The notes under the pieces are model-generated. The model worked only from the letters and a program-made list of their open reading frames with translations. It did not search any database and was not told where the DNA came from. The translations under genes and the position numbers were made by a program. Of a DNA stretch of 64,000 bases, positions 8,818 to 16,715 are shown in pieces (within the stretch, counting starts at the first letter, position 1; each line of letters begins with the position of its first letter). This DNA is from Bacillus sp. 2B10. Its GTDB lineage: Bacteria > Pseudomonadota > Alphaproteobacteria > Sphingomonadales > Sphingomonadaceae. The DNA is taken from contig RPSH01000014.1 in assembly GCA_003946805.1 (NCBI GenBank), positions 26,922-90,921 on the forward strand. Direction: 5' to 3'.

Positions 8818-9339
8818 TCACGCCACCGCCGCGTGCACCGTCGCGACCGCCGCCATCACCGCGCCGATCCGCACCGCGCCCTGGATCACCTCGGCCTTGA
8901 TGCCGTGCTTCTTCAGCACGTCCTCATGCGCGTCGATGCACATGCCGCAGCCGTTCATCGCCGACACCGCGAGGCTGAACAGTTCGAAATCGACCTTCTC
9001 GATCCCCGGCGCGGCGATGACGTTCATGCGCAGCTTGGCGGGGATGTTGCCATATTCCTTGTTCTTCGCGAGGTGGACGAAGCGGTAATAGACGTTGTTC
9101 ATCGCCATCACCGCCGCCGCCGCGCGCGCCGCATTGGCTGCCTCGGGCGAGAGCTTGTCGGCGACTTCCGCCTCGGCGGCATCGACCAGCGGCTTGTGGC
9201 CGGTGGCGTGGGCGCAGGCGAGCATGGTCCCGAACTTCTTCTGCGGATCGAGCACCGTCTCGTTCAGCAGCGAGCCGACGTTCAGGCGGATATCCTTGGC
9301 GAAGTCGGGCAACTGGCCCGCAAACTCTTTCAACGACAT
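8818..9339 (-). CDS. ahpD: Alkyl hydroperoxide reductase AhpD
   Basis: AhpD is a thiol-disulfide oxidoreductase that recycles oxidised AhpC. The 173-residue protein carries the CxxC active site (C131-G-M-C134) with proton-relay residues E119 and H138, matching the family pattern E-x11-C-x2-C-x3-H. The ATG at 9339 is preceded by a good GGAG site; ten further upstream codons are not supported. It lies 114 bases downstream of ahpC on the same strand, so it is probably co-transcribed. The partner ahpC has a CPC resolving motif, which fits an AhpD-dependent system. Confidence 0.94.
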   Translation of the reverse strand: MSLKEFAGQLPDFAKDIRLNVGSLLNETVLDPQKKFGTMLACAHATGHKPLVDAAEAEVADKLSPEAANAARAAAAVMAMNNVYYRFVHLAKNKEYGNIPAKLRMNVIAAPGIEKVDFELFSLAVSAMNGCGMCIDAHEDVLKKHGIKAEVIQGAVRIGAVMAAVATVHAAVA

Positions 9340-9453
9340 GGGGTTCTCCGGAAAGCAGATACACGACACCCCAGCCGACCGGGCGCCATCGCCGGTCCGC
9401 GCTGGGGTGTGGAAAGAACGGGGGGGCGGGACCGAAGCCCCGCCCGAAAAGGC

Positions 9454-9996
9454 TTACGCCGCGACCTGGAGGACGTCGTCGCCCTTGTTCCAGTTGCACG
9501 GGCACAGCTCGTCGGTCTGGAGCGCGTCGAGCACGCGCAGCGTTTCCGCCGGGTTGCGGCCGACGTTCAGGCCGTTGACCTGCACCGCCTGGATGACGTT
9601 GTCGGGATCGACGATGAAGGTCGCGCGGAACGCGACATGCTCGTTCCTGTCGAGGATGCCCAGCTTGCTGGCCAGCACCGCGCCGTTGTCGGCGATCCAC
9701 GGGAAGTCGGCGGCGGCCAGATCCGGGTCGGACTTGCGCCATGCCAGGTGGACGTGCGCGGTGTCGGTCGATGCGCCGATCAGCACGGCGTCGCGATCGG
9801 CGAAGTCTTCCTTCAGCTCGCTATAGCCGACGATCTCGGTCGGGCAGACGAAGGTGAAGTCCTTCGGCCAGTAGAACAGCACCTTCCACTTGCCCGGAAA
9901 CGCGTCGTGGCTCAGCGTCTCGCCGGCCGGCAGCGCGTCGGTGCCCTGCTGGACGGGAACGGTGAATTCGGGGAGCTTGTCGCCAACGGTCAGCAT
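9454..9996 (-). CDS. ahpC: Peroxiredoxin AhpC (AhpD-dependent type)
   Basis: This is a 2-Cys peroxiredoxin of 180 residues that reduces hydrogen peroxide, organic peroxides and peroxynitrite. The peroxidatic cysteine is C51 in FTFVCPTEI. The C-terminal resolving region is ELCPCNWN (C165 and C167). Two C-terminal cysteines in a CPC arrangement are characteristic of the actinobacterial-type AhpC that is recycled by AhpD rather than AhpF, and ahpD is next door. It is transcribed divergently from oxyR, with a recognisable promoter at 10048-10076. Confidence 0.95.
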   Translation of the reverse strand: MLTVGDKLPEFTVPVQQGTDALPAGETLSHDAFPGKWKVLFYWPKDFTFVCPTEIVGYSELKEDFADRDAVLIGASTDTAHVHLAWRKSDPDLAAADFPWIADNGAVLASKLGILDRNEHVAFRATFIVDPDNVIQAVQVNGLNVGRNPAETLRVLDALQTDELCPCNWNKGDDVLQVAA

Positions 9997-10047
9997 GGAA
10001 ATGCCCTTTCTTTTGGTGCGTTGCCACACCGTGAATTGCTGCAACGC

Positions 10048-10076
10048 GATATAGGGTGCGCAACGGACCGTTCCAA
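10048..10076 (-). promoter_or_regulatory. ahpC promoter
   Basis: On the minus strand, TTGGAA (10071-10076) and TATATC (10048-10053) are separated by 17 bp, about 50 bp upstream of the ahpC start. The 128-bp divergent spacer with oxyR is where an OxyR site is expected. No clear four-part OxyR motif was picked out by eye. Confidence 0.6.
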
Positions 10077-10124
10077 TCGAAATTGCCCTTGGGATTGATC
10101 GACCGAGCCAATAAGTAAGGCGGC

Positions 10125-11024
10125 ATGTCGGTGTATCTGCCTACGCTCAAGCAGCTTCAATATCTGGTCGCGCTGCGCGACGCCGGTCATTTCGGCCGCG
10201 CGGCGGAGGCGTCGTTCGTCACCCAGTCGACGCTGTCGGCGGGCATTCGCGAACTGGAAACGCTGATCGGCGTCGTGCTGGTCGAACGCACCCGCCGCGT
10301 GGTGCGCTTCACCCCGCTGGGCGAAAGCATCGTCGCCAAGGCGCGCAAGGTGCTGCGCGAGGCGGAGGAACTGACCGACATGGCGCGCGCCGCCGGGCGG
10401 CCGCTGTCGGGCGAGATGCGGATGAGCGTCATTCCGACGATCGCGCCGTTCCTGCTCCCGCGCCTGCTGCCCCGCCTGCGCCGCGACTATCCCGACCTCA
10501 GGCTCTATCTGCGCGAGGAAGCGAGCGCGGCGGCGTGCGAAGGGCTGCATCACGGGCGCACCGACTGCGTGCTGCTCGCGCTGCCCTATGCCTGTGGCGA
10601 GGTGGAGGTGGCGCCGCTGTTCGACGACCGGCTGTCGCTGGCCGTGCCGGGCAACGACGTCCACGACCCCGCGCCGCTGGTCGCCGACGACATCGATCCC
10701 GAACGGCTGCTGCTGCTGGAGGATGGCCATTGCCTGAAGGACCATGCCCTGCGCGCCTGCGAACAGCCCGAGGCGCGGGGACAGGCGATGATGATGGGCA
10801 CGTCGCTGCACACCATCGTCCAGATGGTCGACAACGGCCTTGGCACCACCATGCTGCCGCAGATGGCGATCGATGCCGGCATCCTCGACAATACCGGCGT
10901 CACCGCGCGACCGATCGAATCGCAGAACGCATCGCGGCGGATCGCGCTGGTATGGCGACGGGCTTCGCCGCGCGAACGCGATTTCCGGTTGCTGGCAGAG
11001 GTGCTTGCCGCCGAACGCGACTGA
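10125..11024 (+). CDS. oxyR: Hydrogen-peroxide-sensing LysR regulator OxyR
   Basis: This is a LysR-type regulator of 299 residues. The N-terminal winged helix-turn-helix is near residues 7-65 (HFGRAAEASFVTQSTLSAGI). The substrate-binding-like sensor carries GHCLKDHALRAC, so the redox cysteines are C203 and C212. They are nine residues apart, as are C199 and C208 of E. coli OxyR, and have the same flanking GHC(L)xD. It should activate the divergent ahpC-ahpD genes on peroxide stress. Start codon ATG; standard length. Confidence 0.94.
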   Translation: MSVYLPTLKQLQYLVALRDAGHFGRAAEASFVTQSTLSAGIRELETLIGVVLVERTRRVVRFTPLGESIVAKARKVLREAEELTDMARAAGRPLSGEMRMSVIPTIAPFLLPRLLPRLRRDYPDLRLYLREEASAAACEGLHHGRTDCVLLALPYACGEVEVAPLFDDRLSLAVPGNDVHDPAPLVADDIDPERLLLLEDGHCLKDHALRACEQPEARGQAMMMGTSLHTIVQMVDNGLGTTMLPQMAIDAGILDNTGVTARPIESQNASRRIALVWRRASPRERDFRLLAEVLAAERD

Positions 11025-11123
11025 GGCGCGCGGGCGGGCGGGAACCGTTACGTTACCAAACCGTATTTCTCGGGTCGGTGCGTCACGCACCGCGAATTTT
11101 CCCGCAACCACCGGAGAATACCG

Positions 11124-11801
11124 ATGATTCGCGCCACGATTTCCGCCGCCGCGCTCACCCTGTCGCTCGCCGCCGCAGCCCATGCCCAGACCACGACCCA
11201 GCCGGCCCAGCCGACCGCGCAGCCGGCACCCGCCGCGCCGGCTGGCACCACCACGGCCCCCGCCGCCCCGGCCGGCACCGCCCAGCCGGGCACGACTGCG
11301 CCTGCTGCCGGCGCACCGGTCATGGTCGGCGGCGCGCCGATGCTGCCGACCGCGACGATCGTCGCCAACGCGTCGAAGGCGAGCAACCTGACCACGCTGG
11401 TCAAGGCGGTGCAGGCTGCGGATCTGGCCGCGACGCTGTCGGGCCCCGGCCCGTTCACCGTGTTCGCCCCGACCAACGAAGCGTTTCAGCGACTCGCGCC
11501 GGGCACGCTCGACCAGCTGATGAAGCCGGAACAGAAGGCGTCGCTGACCAAGCTGCTGACCTATCACGTCGTGGCCGGCAAGCTGGACGCCGAAGCGCTC
11601 AAGAAGCAGGTCGAGGCCGGTGGCGGCACCGCGACGCTGACCACGGTCGAGGGCCAGCCGCTGAAAGCGACGCTGGAAAACGGCGCGCTGGTGCTGACCG
11701 ATGTCGGCGGCGGCAAGAGCTATGTCACGCAGTATGACGTCGAACAGTCGAACGGCATCGTCCATGTCGTGAACGGCGTGCTGGCCCCCAAGCTCGGCTG
11801 A
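11124..11801 (+). CDS. Secreted fasciclin (FAS1) domain protein
   Basis: The protein is 225 residues. It has a Sec signal peptide (residues 1-22, ending AAHAQ), a Thr/Pro/Ala-rich linker to about residue 70, and a single FAS1 domain to the C-terminus. Diagnostic FAS1 segments are GPFTVFAPTNEAFQRL and LLTYHVVAGKL, ending in NGIVHVVNGVLAPK. FAS1 domains mediate adhesion or protein-protein contacts; a specific partner is unknown. It is monocistronic, with a terminator at 11824. Confidence 0.92.
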   Translation: MIRATISAAALTLSLAAAAHAQTTTQPAQPTAQPAPAAPAGTTTAPAAPAGTAQPGTTAPAAGAPVMVGGAPMLPTATIVANASKASNLTTLVKAVQAADLAATLSGPGPFTVFAPTNEAFQRLAPGTLDQLMKPEQKASLTKLLTYHVVAGKLDAEALKKQVEAGGGTATLTTVEGQPLKATLENGALVLTDVGGGKSYVTQYDVEQSNGIVHVVNGVLAPKLG

Positions 11802-11823
11802 TCCGCGGTTTGGGGTAGATAAC

Positions 11824-11858
11824 GACCGGGCGGGAGCGATCCTGCCCGGTTTTTTTTG
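11824..11858 (+). terminator. Rho-independent terminator after the fasciclin gene
   Basis: An ACCGGGCGGGA / TCCTGCCCGGT stem with a GCGA loop is followed by eight T residues. Confidence 0.9.
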
Positions 11859-11870
11859 CGGCCACTCTCG

Positions 11871-12039
11871 TTCCCACCCACCCCGTTCAGTTCGAGCAGC
11901 TTCGAGCTTGTCGAGAAGCGTCCGTCGAGAACCCCTTTCACCGGCGAAACCCTCGAACGTCCCCCCGGCGGAACCCCGTTCTCGATACGCGCTCTCGACT
12001 TCGCTCGATCGCTACTCGAACCGAACGGAATGGGTGGAA
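11871..12039. repeat. Palindromic repeat of the GAGCTTGTCGA family
   Basis: Arms with CCCACCCCGTTCAGTTCGAG on the left and CTCGAACCGAACGGAATGGGTGG on the right enclose internal GCTTGTCGAGAAGC and CGATACGCGCTCTCGAC segments. A further partial copy (CCGTTGAGCTTGTCGAAAGGGCG) follows at about 12078-12104. The same core occurs at 18935, 34556 and 54343. No gene is seen in 11859-12267. Confidence 0.65.
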
Positions 12040-12157
12040 ATGGCCAGATGGCTCGAGGAAATCCGTTTTCCCGAATAGCCGTTGAGCTTGTCGAAAGGGC
12101 GGATCGAAGGACCGGCCCCGAACGCAGCGTCAGGTGTTTAATCCATCCGTCTGGAAC

Positions 12158-12268
12158 CGTCACCCCAGCGAAGGCTGGGGTCTCCATCGGCTCCTGCTGC
12201 GCGCTACCACCGGGAGATTCGAGCCTTCGCTGGGATGACGCCCGTTTCAGTATGAGTGGATCAAACTC
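12158..12268 (-). repeat. 111-bp palindromic repeat (family D), copy 1
   Basis: This stretch is, in reverse complement, a close match over its full 111 bp to 55765-55875. It shares GAGTTTGATCCA at one end, CGTCATCCC, GTAGCGCGCA, AGGAGCCGATGGAGACCCC and the terminal GGGGTGACG. Its last base falls on the moaE stop codon (TAG, 12268-12270), so the element abuts or supplies the end of that gene. Confidence 0.8.
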
Positions 12269-12714
12269 TAAACGGCGCCACCCCACCGCGCCGCCGCCGC
12301 GTCGTCGCTCGCCCGCGCCTCGACCCACCGCGCATCGCTCCCGCGCCGTTCGCGCTTCCAGAACGGCGCCCCGGTCTTCAGCCGGTCGATCAGGAACGCA
12401 CACGCCTCCAGCGCCGCCGCGCGGTGCCGGGCGGTCGTCGCGACGAACACCACCCGGTCGCCCGGCACCATCGGCCCGACGCGGTGGACGATTGTCGCCT
12501 GCGCGAGCCCCCAGCGCTCGGCCGCCTGCCCGCACAATGCTTCCAGCGCGCGCTCGGTCGCGCCGGGATAATGTTCGAGCGCCAGTTCGGTCACCCCGTC
12601 GTCGCCGCGCACCAGCCCGGTAAAGGTCGCCACCGCGCCGGCATCCGCCGCCTCCGCAGCCGCGAACTCGGCGGCAAGGTCGATCGGCGCATCCTGCACC
12701 ACGACCCGGATCAT
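12268..12714 (-). CDS. moaE: Molybdopterin synthase catalytic subunit MoaE
   Basis: MoaE, with thiocarboxylated MoaD, converts cyclic pyranopterin monophosphate to molybdopterin. It is 148 residues. Conserved elements include GAVATFTGLVRGDDG, LALEHYPG and the catalytic KTGAPFWKRE segment, whose lysines are active-site residues in the family. The ATG overlaps the moaD stop by four bases (ATGA). The C-terminal residues (RWGGAV) run straight into a palindromic repeat, so the exact native end may have been altered by its insertion. Confidence 0.95.
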   Translation of the reverse strand: MIRVVVQDAPIDLAAEFAAAEAADAGAVATFTGLVRGDDGVTELALEHYPGATERALEALCGQAAERWGLAQATIVHRVGPMVPGDRVVFVATTARHRAAALEACAFLIDRLKTGAPFWKRERRGSDARWVEARASDDAAAARWGGAV

Positions 12715-12968
12715 CCGCCGGTCACCGGCGGAAAGATCGCGACCTCGCGCGCGCCCGCGATCGGCGTGTCGAGCGGCACGAACGCCTGATCCACCGCCGC
12801 GCGCAGCCGCTGCCGGTCGGCGAAGGCGGTCGCATAGCCCCCGCCCCGGCCGGCCAGCCAGTCGATCAGCCCGGCGACGGTCGCGACGCCGGCGGGCGGA
12901 TCGACCCGCTCGCTACCGGTCCCGATCGCCTCGCGCACCCATGCGAAATACAGCAGCTCGATCGGCAT
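12711..12968 (-). CDS. moaD: Molybdopterin synthase sulfur carrier MoaD
   Basis: This is a ubiquitin-like sulfur carrier of 85 residues ending in the required Gly-Gly (FPPVTGG). The N-terminal beta strand is MPIELLYFAWVREAIG. The C-terminal glycine is adenylated and thiocarboxylated by MoeB-type enzymes before sulfur transfer in MoaE. The start shares one base with the pgsA stop, and the stop overlaps the moaE start by four bases, so the three genes form one translationally coupled unit. Confidence 0.95.
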   Translation of the reverse strand: MPIELLYFAWVREAIGTGSERVDPPAGVATVAGLIDWLAGRGGGYATAFADRQRLRAAVDQAFVPLDTPIAGAREVAIFPPVTGG

Positions 12969-13534
12969 CAGCTGTCCATGTGCCGCAGGCCGAGGCGCAG
13001 ATAGTCCCAGCCGGTGACCGCGGTCAGCACCGCCGCCCCCCACAGGCACACCAGCCCGGTGACGTGGACGAACGCATGGGCCGGCACCGCGCCCGCAAGG
13101 ATCAGCGCGCCGAATGCGACCAGTTGCAGCGTCGTCTTCCACTTGGCGAGCTGCGACACCGGCAGCGACACCTGGATGCCGGCGAGGAACTCGCGCAGCC
13201 CCGACACCGCGATCTCGCGCAGCAGGATGACCAGCGCGGCGATCAGGTGGATGCCGGTGATGATCGCGACGTCGTGGCGCGTGCCGACCAGCATCAGGAT
13301 GACCGCGGCCACCATGATCTTGTCGGCGATCGGGTCGAGGAACACGCCCAGCTTCGACACCGTCCCCTGCGCCCGCGCCAGATAGCCGTCGAAATAGTCG
13401 GTGATTCCCATCAGGCAGTAGAGCGCGAAGGCGATCGCATAGCCCGCCTCCCACATCGGCCACCACAGGAACGCGACCAGCAGCGGCACCGCCAGGATAC
13501 GCGACAACGTCAGGATATTGGGAAGCGTCAGCAC
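12968..13534 (-). CDS. pgsA: CDP-diacylglycerol-glycerol-3-phosphate 3-phosphatidyltransferase
   Basis: PgsA catalyses the committed step of phosphatidylglycerol synthesis. It is an integral membrane protein of 188 residues. The CDP-alcohol phosphotransferase signature D-x2-DG-x2-AR-x8-G-x3-D-x3-D is complete (DYFDGYLAR at about residues 46-54, then GVFLDPIAD). A GTG start at 13534 was chosen because homologues begin with LTLPNILTLSR; no nearby ATG is in frame. A longer reading upstream is antisense to the transporter gene. It heads the pgsA-moaD-moaE unit. Confidence 0.93.
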   Translation of the reverse strand: MLTLPNILTLSRILAVPLLVAFLWWPMWEAGYAIAFALYCLMGITDYFDGYLARAQGTVSKLGVFLDPIADKIMVAAVILMLVGTRHDVAIITGIHLIAALVILLREIAVSGLREFLAGIQVSLPVSQLAKWKTTLQLVAFGALILAGAVPAHAFVHVTGLVCLWGAAVLTAVTGWDYLRLGLRHMDS

Positions 13535-13660
13535 GTATCGGCGCTTAGCATCCCCGGCGGGCCGGGTGAAAGCGGCAAAACGGCGATTGAAGCGCGCGGA
13601 CGCGGTAGCTAAACCCCGATCGACAGCCCGAAGGGCAAAGTAGAGCAGGTCGTAGCCGGA

Positions 13661-14965
13661 ATGAATAATGCGCTGGGGTTGCTGAAGCAGCGCCGTTTCC
13701 TGCCGCTGTTCGTCACCCAGTTCCTGGGCGCGTTCAACGACAATCTGTTCAAGCACGCGATGGTGCTGTTCGCGACGTATCAACTGTTCAAGGATCCGGC
13801 GAGCGAACAGAATTTCAACGCGCTGGCCACCGGCCTCGCGATCCTGCCGTTCGTGCTGCTCTCTGCCCTGTCGGGACAGCTGGCCGACACGCACGACAAG
13901 GCGCGGATCATCCGCATCGTGAAGACGGCGGAGATCGGCATCATGATCTACGGCGCGGCGGGGATGCTGGTCGCGCGCACCGGCTATGTCACGACCGGCG
14001 TGGTGATGATGCTCAGCGCCGTCGTGCTGCTCGGCGTCCATTCGACGTTCTTCGGGCCGATCAAATACGCGATCCTGCCCCAGCATCTGGAGGATCATCA
14101 GGTGCTGGGCGGTACCGGGCTGATCGAGGCCGCGACCTATCTGTCGGTGCTGACCGGCACGATCGTCGCAGGCTGGATCAGCGTCGAATGGGCCGCCGCG
14201 CTGGTGGTGGTAGTCGCGATCATCGGCTGGTTCACCGGGCGACAGGTGCCCCCCGCCCCGCGCAGCGGCCCCGAACTCACCATCAACTGGAACCCGTTCA
14301 CCGCGTCGTGGCACCTGATCGCGGCGACGATGCACATCCGCCGCCTGTTCCTCGCGATCATCGCCATCAGCTTCTTCTGGACGATCGGATCGGTGCTGAT
14401 CGTGATCTTCCCGGTGCTGGTCAAGAACGTGCTGACCGCCGACCAGCAGGTCGCGTCGCTGACCATCGCCATCTTTTCGATCGGCGTCGCGATCGGATCG
14501 GTTATCATCAACGCGCTGCTGAAAGGCCAGATTTCGGCGCGCTATTCGCCGGCCTCGGTCATCGCGATGGCGGCGTGCGTGCTGGCCTTCGCGTTCGAGG
14601 CGAAGGCATGGGTGCCCGCCCCCGGCGACACGCTGTACGGGGTGATCGACTTCGCCACCCATCCGCAGTCGCTGCTGCTGCTCGGCACGCTGGCGCTGAT
14701 CGCGATCTTCGGCGGCATGTTCGTCGTGCCGCTCTACGCGTTCCTGACGACGACCGTCACCAAGGACCAGACCGCGCGGACGGTGGCGGCGAACAACGTC
14801 GTCAACTGCGCGTCGATGACCGTCGGCGCGATCAGCGTCATCCTGCTGACGAAGCTCGGCATCGGGCCGACCGACATGCTGCTGATCGTCGCGGCGATGT
14901 GCCTCGGCTCGGCATGGCTGGCATGGCGGCTGCACCGGGCGTGCGACGAGGGCTGCCCGGCGTAG
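13661..14965 (+). CDS. MFS transporter, LplT-like
   Basis: This is a 434-residue major facilitator with about twelve membrane helices. The N-terminal signature FLPLFVTQFLGAFNDNLFKH is typical of the LplT/Aas-associated lysophospholipid flippase family. A GPIKYAILPQHL segment follows around residues 131-142 and is also conserved there. In many proteobacteria such proteins are fused or adjacent to acyltransferase domains for phospholipid remodelling. None is present here, although pgsA is divergent next to it. The substrate is inferred only. Confidence 0.87.
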   Translation: MNNALGLLKQRRFLPLFVTQFLGAFNDNLFKHAMVLFATYQLFKDPASEQNFNALATGLAILPFVLLSALSGQLADTHDKARIIRIVKTAEIGIMIYGAAGMLVARTGYVTTGVVMMLSAVVLLGVHSTFFGPIKYAILPQHLEDHQVLGGTGLIEAATYLSVLTGTIVAGWISVEWAAALVVVVAIIGWFTGRQVPPAPRSGPELTINWNPFTASWHLIAATMHIRRLFLAIIAISFFWTIGSVLIVIFPVLVKNVLTADQQVASLTIAIFSIGVAIGSVIINALLKGQISARYSPASVIAMAACVLAFAFEAKAWVPAPGDTLYGVIDFATHPQSLLLLGTLALIAIFGGMFVVPLYAFLTTTVTKDQTARTVAANNVVNCASMTVGAISVILLTKLGIGPTDMLLIVAAMCLGSAWLAWRLHRACDEGCPA

Positions 14966-14980
14966 GACGCAGCGTCTGCG

Positions 14981-15139
14981 CTACAGGATGAACGTGTAGA
15001 AGCAGATGAAGAAGGCGGTGAAGCTGACGACGAAGAGTTTCAGGTCGCTGTCCTCGCTCGATACCGGCACGCTGGCCAGCCGCGGCAGGCTGGCGCGGAA
15101 CGGATGACGGCTGCGGGTTTCGCTCGGCGATTTCATCAT
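14981..15139 (-). CDS. Small single-helix membrane protein (52 residues), hypothetical
   Basis: This short reading frame begins with tandem ATG codons (15139 and 15136). It encodes a basic, Ser/Arg-rich N-terminal half and a C-terminal hydrophobic helix (LFVVSFTAFFICFYTFIL). The codon pattern is GC-rich in third positions like its neighbours. It is too small for firm recognition. The cytosolic-basic plus membrane-anchor layout is compatible with a tail-anchored small protein. It sits between convergent genes and has no recognised homologue. Confidence 0.5.
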   Translation of the reverse strand: MMKSPSETRSRHPFRASLPRLASVPVSSEDSDLKLFVVSFTAFFICFYTFIL

Positions 15140-15213
15140 GACCGCGTTAACGCGTTCTTTACCTTTTGGTCGCGTGCGATCGCGCGCACCCCGTCCGATA
15201 TCGGGACGAGTCG

Positions 15214-15954
15214 CTATCCGCTCGCCACCGTCCGGTCGAGGTGCAGATAGGCCGGGGTGAAGATCGCCATCGCGCACAGCCGGTCGAGATCGAGGATGGT
15301 CAGCGTCCGTGCCTCCCACGCGATCAGCCCGTCGCGCCGCAGGTCCTGCACCATCCGGTTGACGTGTACCGGGGTCAGCCCGGTCGCCTCGGCCAGATCG
15401 GCCTGGGTCAGCGGGAATTCGCAGCTCGTGCCGTGGCATCGCCCGACCAGCCGCAACCGGAAATACACCTCGCAGAACAGCAGCGCGATCCGTTCGCGCG
15501 CGGTGCGCAGCCCCAGGCTGGCGATCCATTCGCGGTGCGTGCCCATCGCGACATGGTCGTTCCACCACAACGCCTGCGCGACGGCGCTGCGTGCTTGGCT
15601 CAGCGCGCTCAGTTGCTCGGGCACGACCTCGGCCACGGTCATCGTCGTGATCGCGCCGACGCCGTGGTCCATCCGCCCGATGACCTGCAGGTGCGGGTCG
15701 AACAGGTCGCCCGGCAACAGCAGCGACAGCATCTGCCGCCGTCCGTCGGGCAGTTGCCGGTAACGGCAGCCCCAGCCGTCGAGCACGAAATGCACGAAGC
15801 GCGGCACCTCCCCCTCCGCCACGACGTCGCGCCGCGACGCGACGACCCGCTGCCGCTGATCAAGCAGGGCATCGATCGCGACCCGGTCGGCGTCGGTCAG
15901 TTCGGCGTAGGCGAGCAGTCGAGAACGGTACCGCAGATCATGAGCCCCTGTCAT
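15214..15954 (-). CDS. Crp/Fnr family transcriptional regulator
   Basis: This is a 246-residue regulator. The N-terminal cyclic-nucleotide-binding-like beta-barrel (residues 20-135) contains FVLDGWGCRYRQLPDGRRQML and LLLPGDLFDP. The C-terminal winged helix has LTQADLAEATGLTPVHVNRM. There is no N-terminal cysteine cluster, so it should not be an Fe-S FNR-type oxygen sensor. The PGDLFD segment in the barrel resembles the sensing loop of the family, but the ligand is unknown. The gene stands alone and its targets are not evident. Confidence 0.88.
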   Translation of the reverse strand: MTGAHDLRYRSRLLAYAELTDADRVAIDALLDQRQRVVASRRDVVAEGEVPRFVHFVLDGWGCRYRQLPDGRRQMLSLLLPGDLFDPHLQVIGRMDHGVGAITTMTVAEVVPEQLSALSQARSAVAQALWWNDHVAMGTHREWIASLGLRTARERIALLFCEVYFRLRLVGRCHGTSCEFPLTQADLAEATGLTPVHVNRMVQDLRRDGLIAWEARTLTILDLDRLCAMAIFTPAYLHLDRTVASG

Positions 15955-16062
15955 AGGGGGCTCCAGCTAGCGCCTAATGCGAAGCGGCACGATATACTGG
16001 TTTAATCGACGGGGTTTGGCGCCGATTTTGGATCACGTTCGAAACGGATTATACGCAAACCA

Positions 16063-16093
16063 ACAAAAAACCCCGCATCGCTGCGGGGTTCTT
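16063..16093 (-). terminator. Terminator downstream of tRNA-Ala
   Basis: Read on the minus strand, AACCCCGCAGCGATGCGGGGTT forms a stem-loop followed by a T-run (AAAAAA at 16065-16070 on the plus strand). It lies 8 bases beyond the tRNA 3' end. Confidence 0.88.
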
Positions 16094-16100
16094 GGAAAAA

Positions 16101-16176
16101 TGGTGGAGCCGAGGGGGATCGAACCCCTGACCTCTGCAATGCCATTGCAGCGCTCTCCCAGCTGAGCTACGGCCCC
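16101..16176 (-). tRNA. tRNA-Ala (anticodon GGC)
   Basis: The 76-base cloverleaf reads GGGGCCGTAGCTCAGC... with anticodon loop ATGGCAT (anticodon GGC), T-loop TTCGATC and encoded 3' CCA. The acceptor stem GGGGCCG/CGGCTCC pairs with one G-U. A terminator follows immediately. Confidence 0.97.
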
Positions 16177-16298
16177 TCATTTCATGTCGACGTCCGGCGT
16201 CTGGAAGAACCGGTCGGCGTCCCCGTCGGGGAAGGCGCCCTCTATGCGGAGGGCGCGGTCTTGGCAAGCGGGTTTTTGGCCCGCCCGCCAAAAAAGCG

Positions 16299-16616
16299 TC
16301 AGCGTTCGGCTTCGCTGTCCTCGTCGGTCGTGTCGACGCCCAGGTCGTCGTCGCCGCCCAGGTCGACATCGTCGTCCGCCGACGGCTCGTCGTCGCCCTC
16401 GATGTCCAGATCGTCGCCCAGATCGGCGTCCTTGGTGCCTTCCTTTTCGACCTTCACCTGTTCGAACGGCAGCGGCTGCTTCGACTTCAGGATCGGCTCG
16501 GGATTCCAGTGCACGCCGCAATTGATGCAGGTGACCGGTTCGTCATTGCCAAGGTCGTAGAAGCGCGTCGCGCATTTCGGGCAGGTACGCTTCGTACCCC
16601 ATTCCGGCTTCACCAT
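16299..16616 (-). CDS. FYDLN acid domain protein (TIGR02300 family)
   Basis: This 105-residue protein has a zinc-ribbon-like N-terminal part: four cysteines in CPKC...CINC around residues 12-33, enclosing the family-defining RFYDLGNDEP (variant of FYDLN). A long highly acidic tail rich in Asp/Glu makes up residues 60-105. The ATG at 16616 gives the family start MVKPEWGTKR. It is commonly found beside aroA in alphaproteobacteria, and here aroA is divergent 100 bp away. Its biochemical role is unknown. Confidence 0.93.
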   Translation of the reverse strand: MVKPEWGTKRTCPKCATRFYDLGNDEPVTCINCGVHWNPEPILKSKQPLPFEQVKVEKEGTKDADLGDDLDIEGDDEPSADDDVDLGGDDDLGVDTTDEDSEAER

Positions 16617-16715
16617 GTGTAGCCAAACCTCTCGGTGTTGTGGAAGAACGGGGCGGAAACCCCGGATGGGGCCGCGCCTTGCCATAGCGGGCACGCGCTG
16701 TCAAAGCCGCCGGTC

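Noticed and set aside
11860..12623. Plus-strand reading frame through the fasciclin-moaE gap
   Set aside because: It consists of palindromic repeats and moaE antisense; low-complexity Arg/Pro/Ser translation.
12968..14935. 655-codon minus-strand frame extending pgsA far upstream
   Set aside because: Only the last 188 codons form PgsA. The rest is antisense to the MFS transporter and has Arg/His/Asp/Gln-biased composition.
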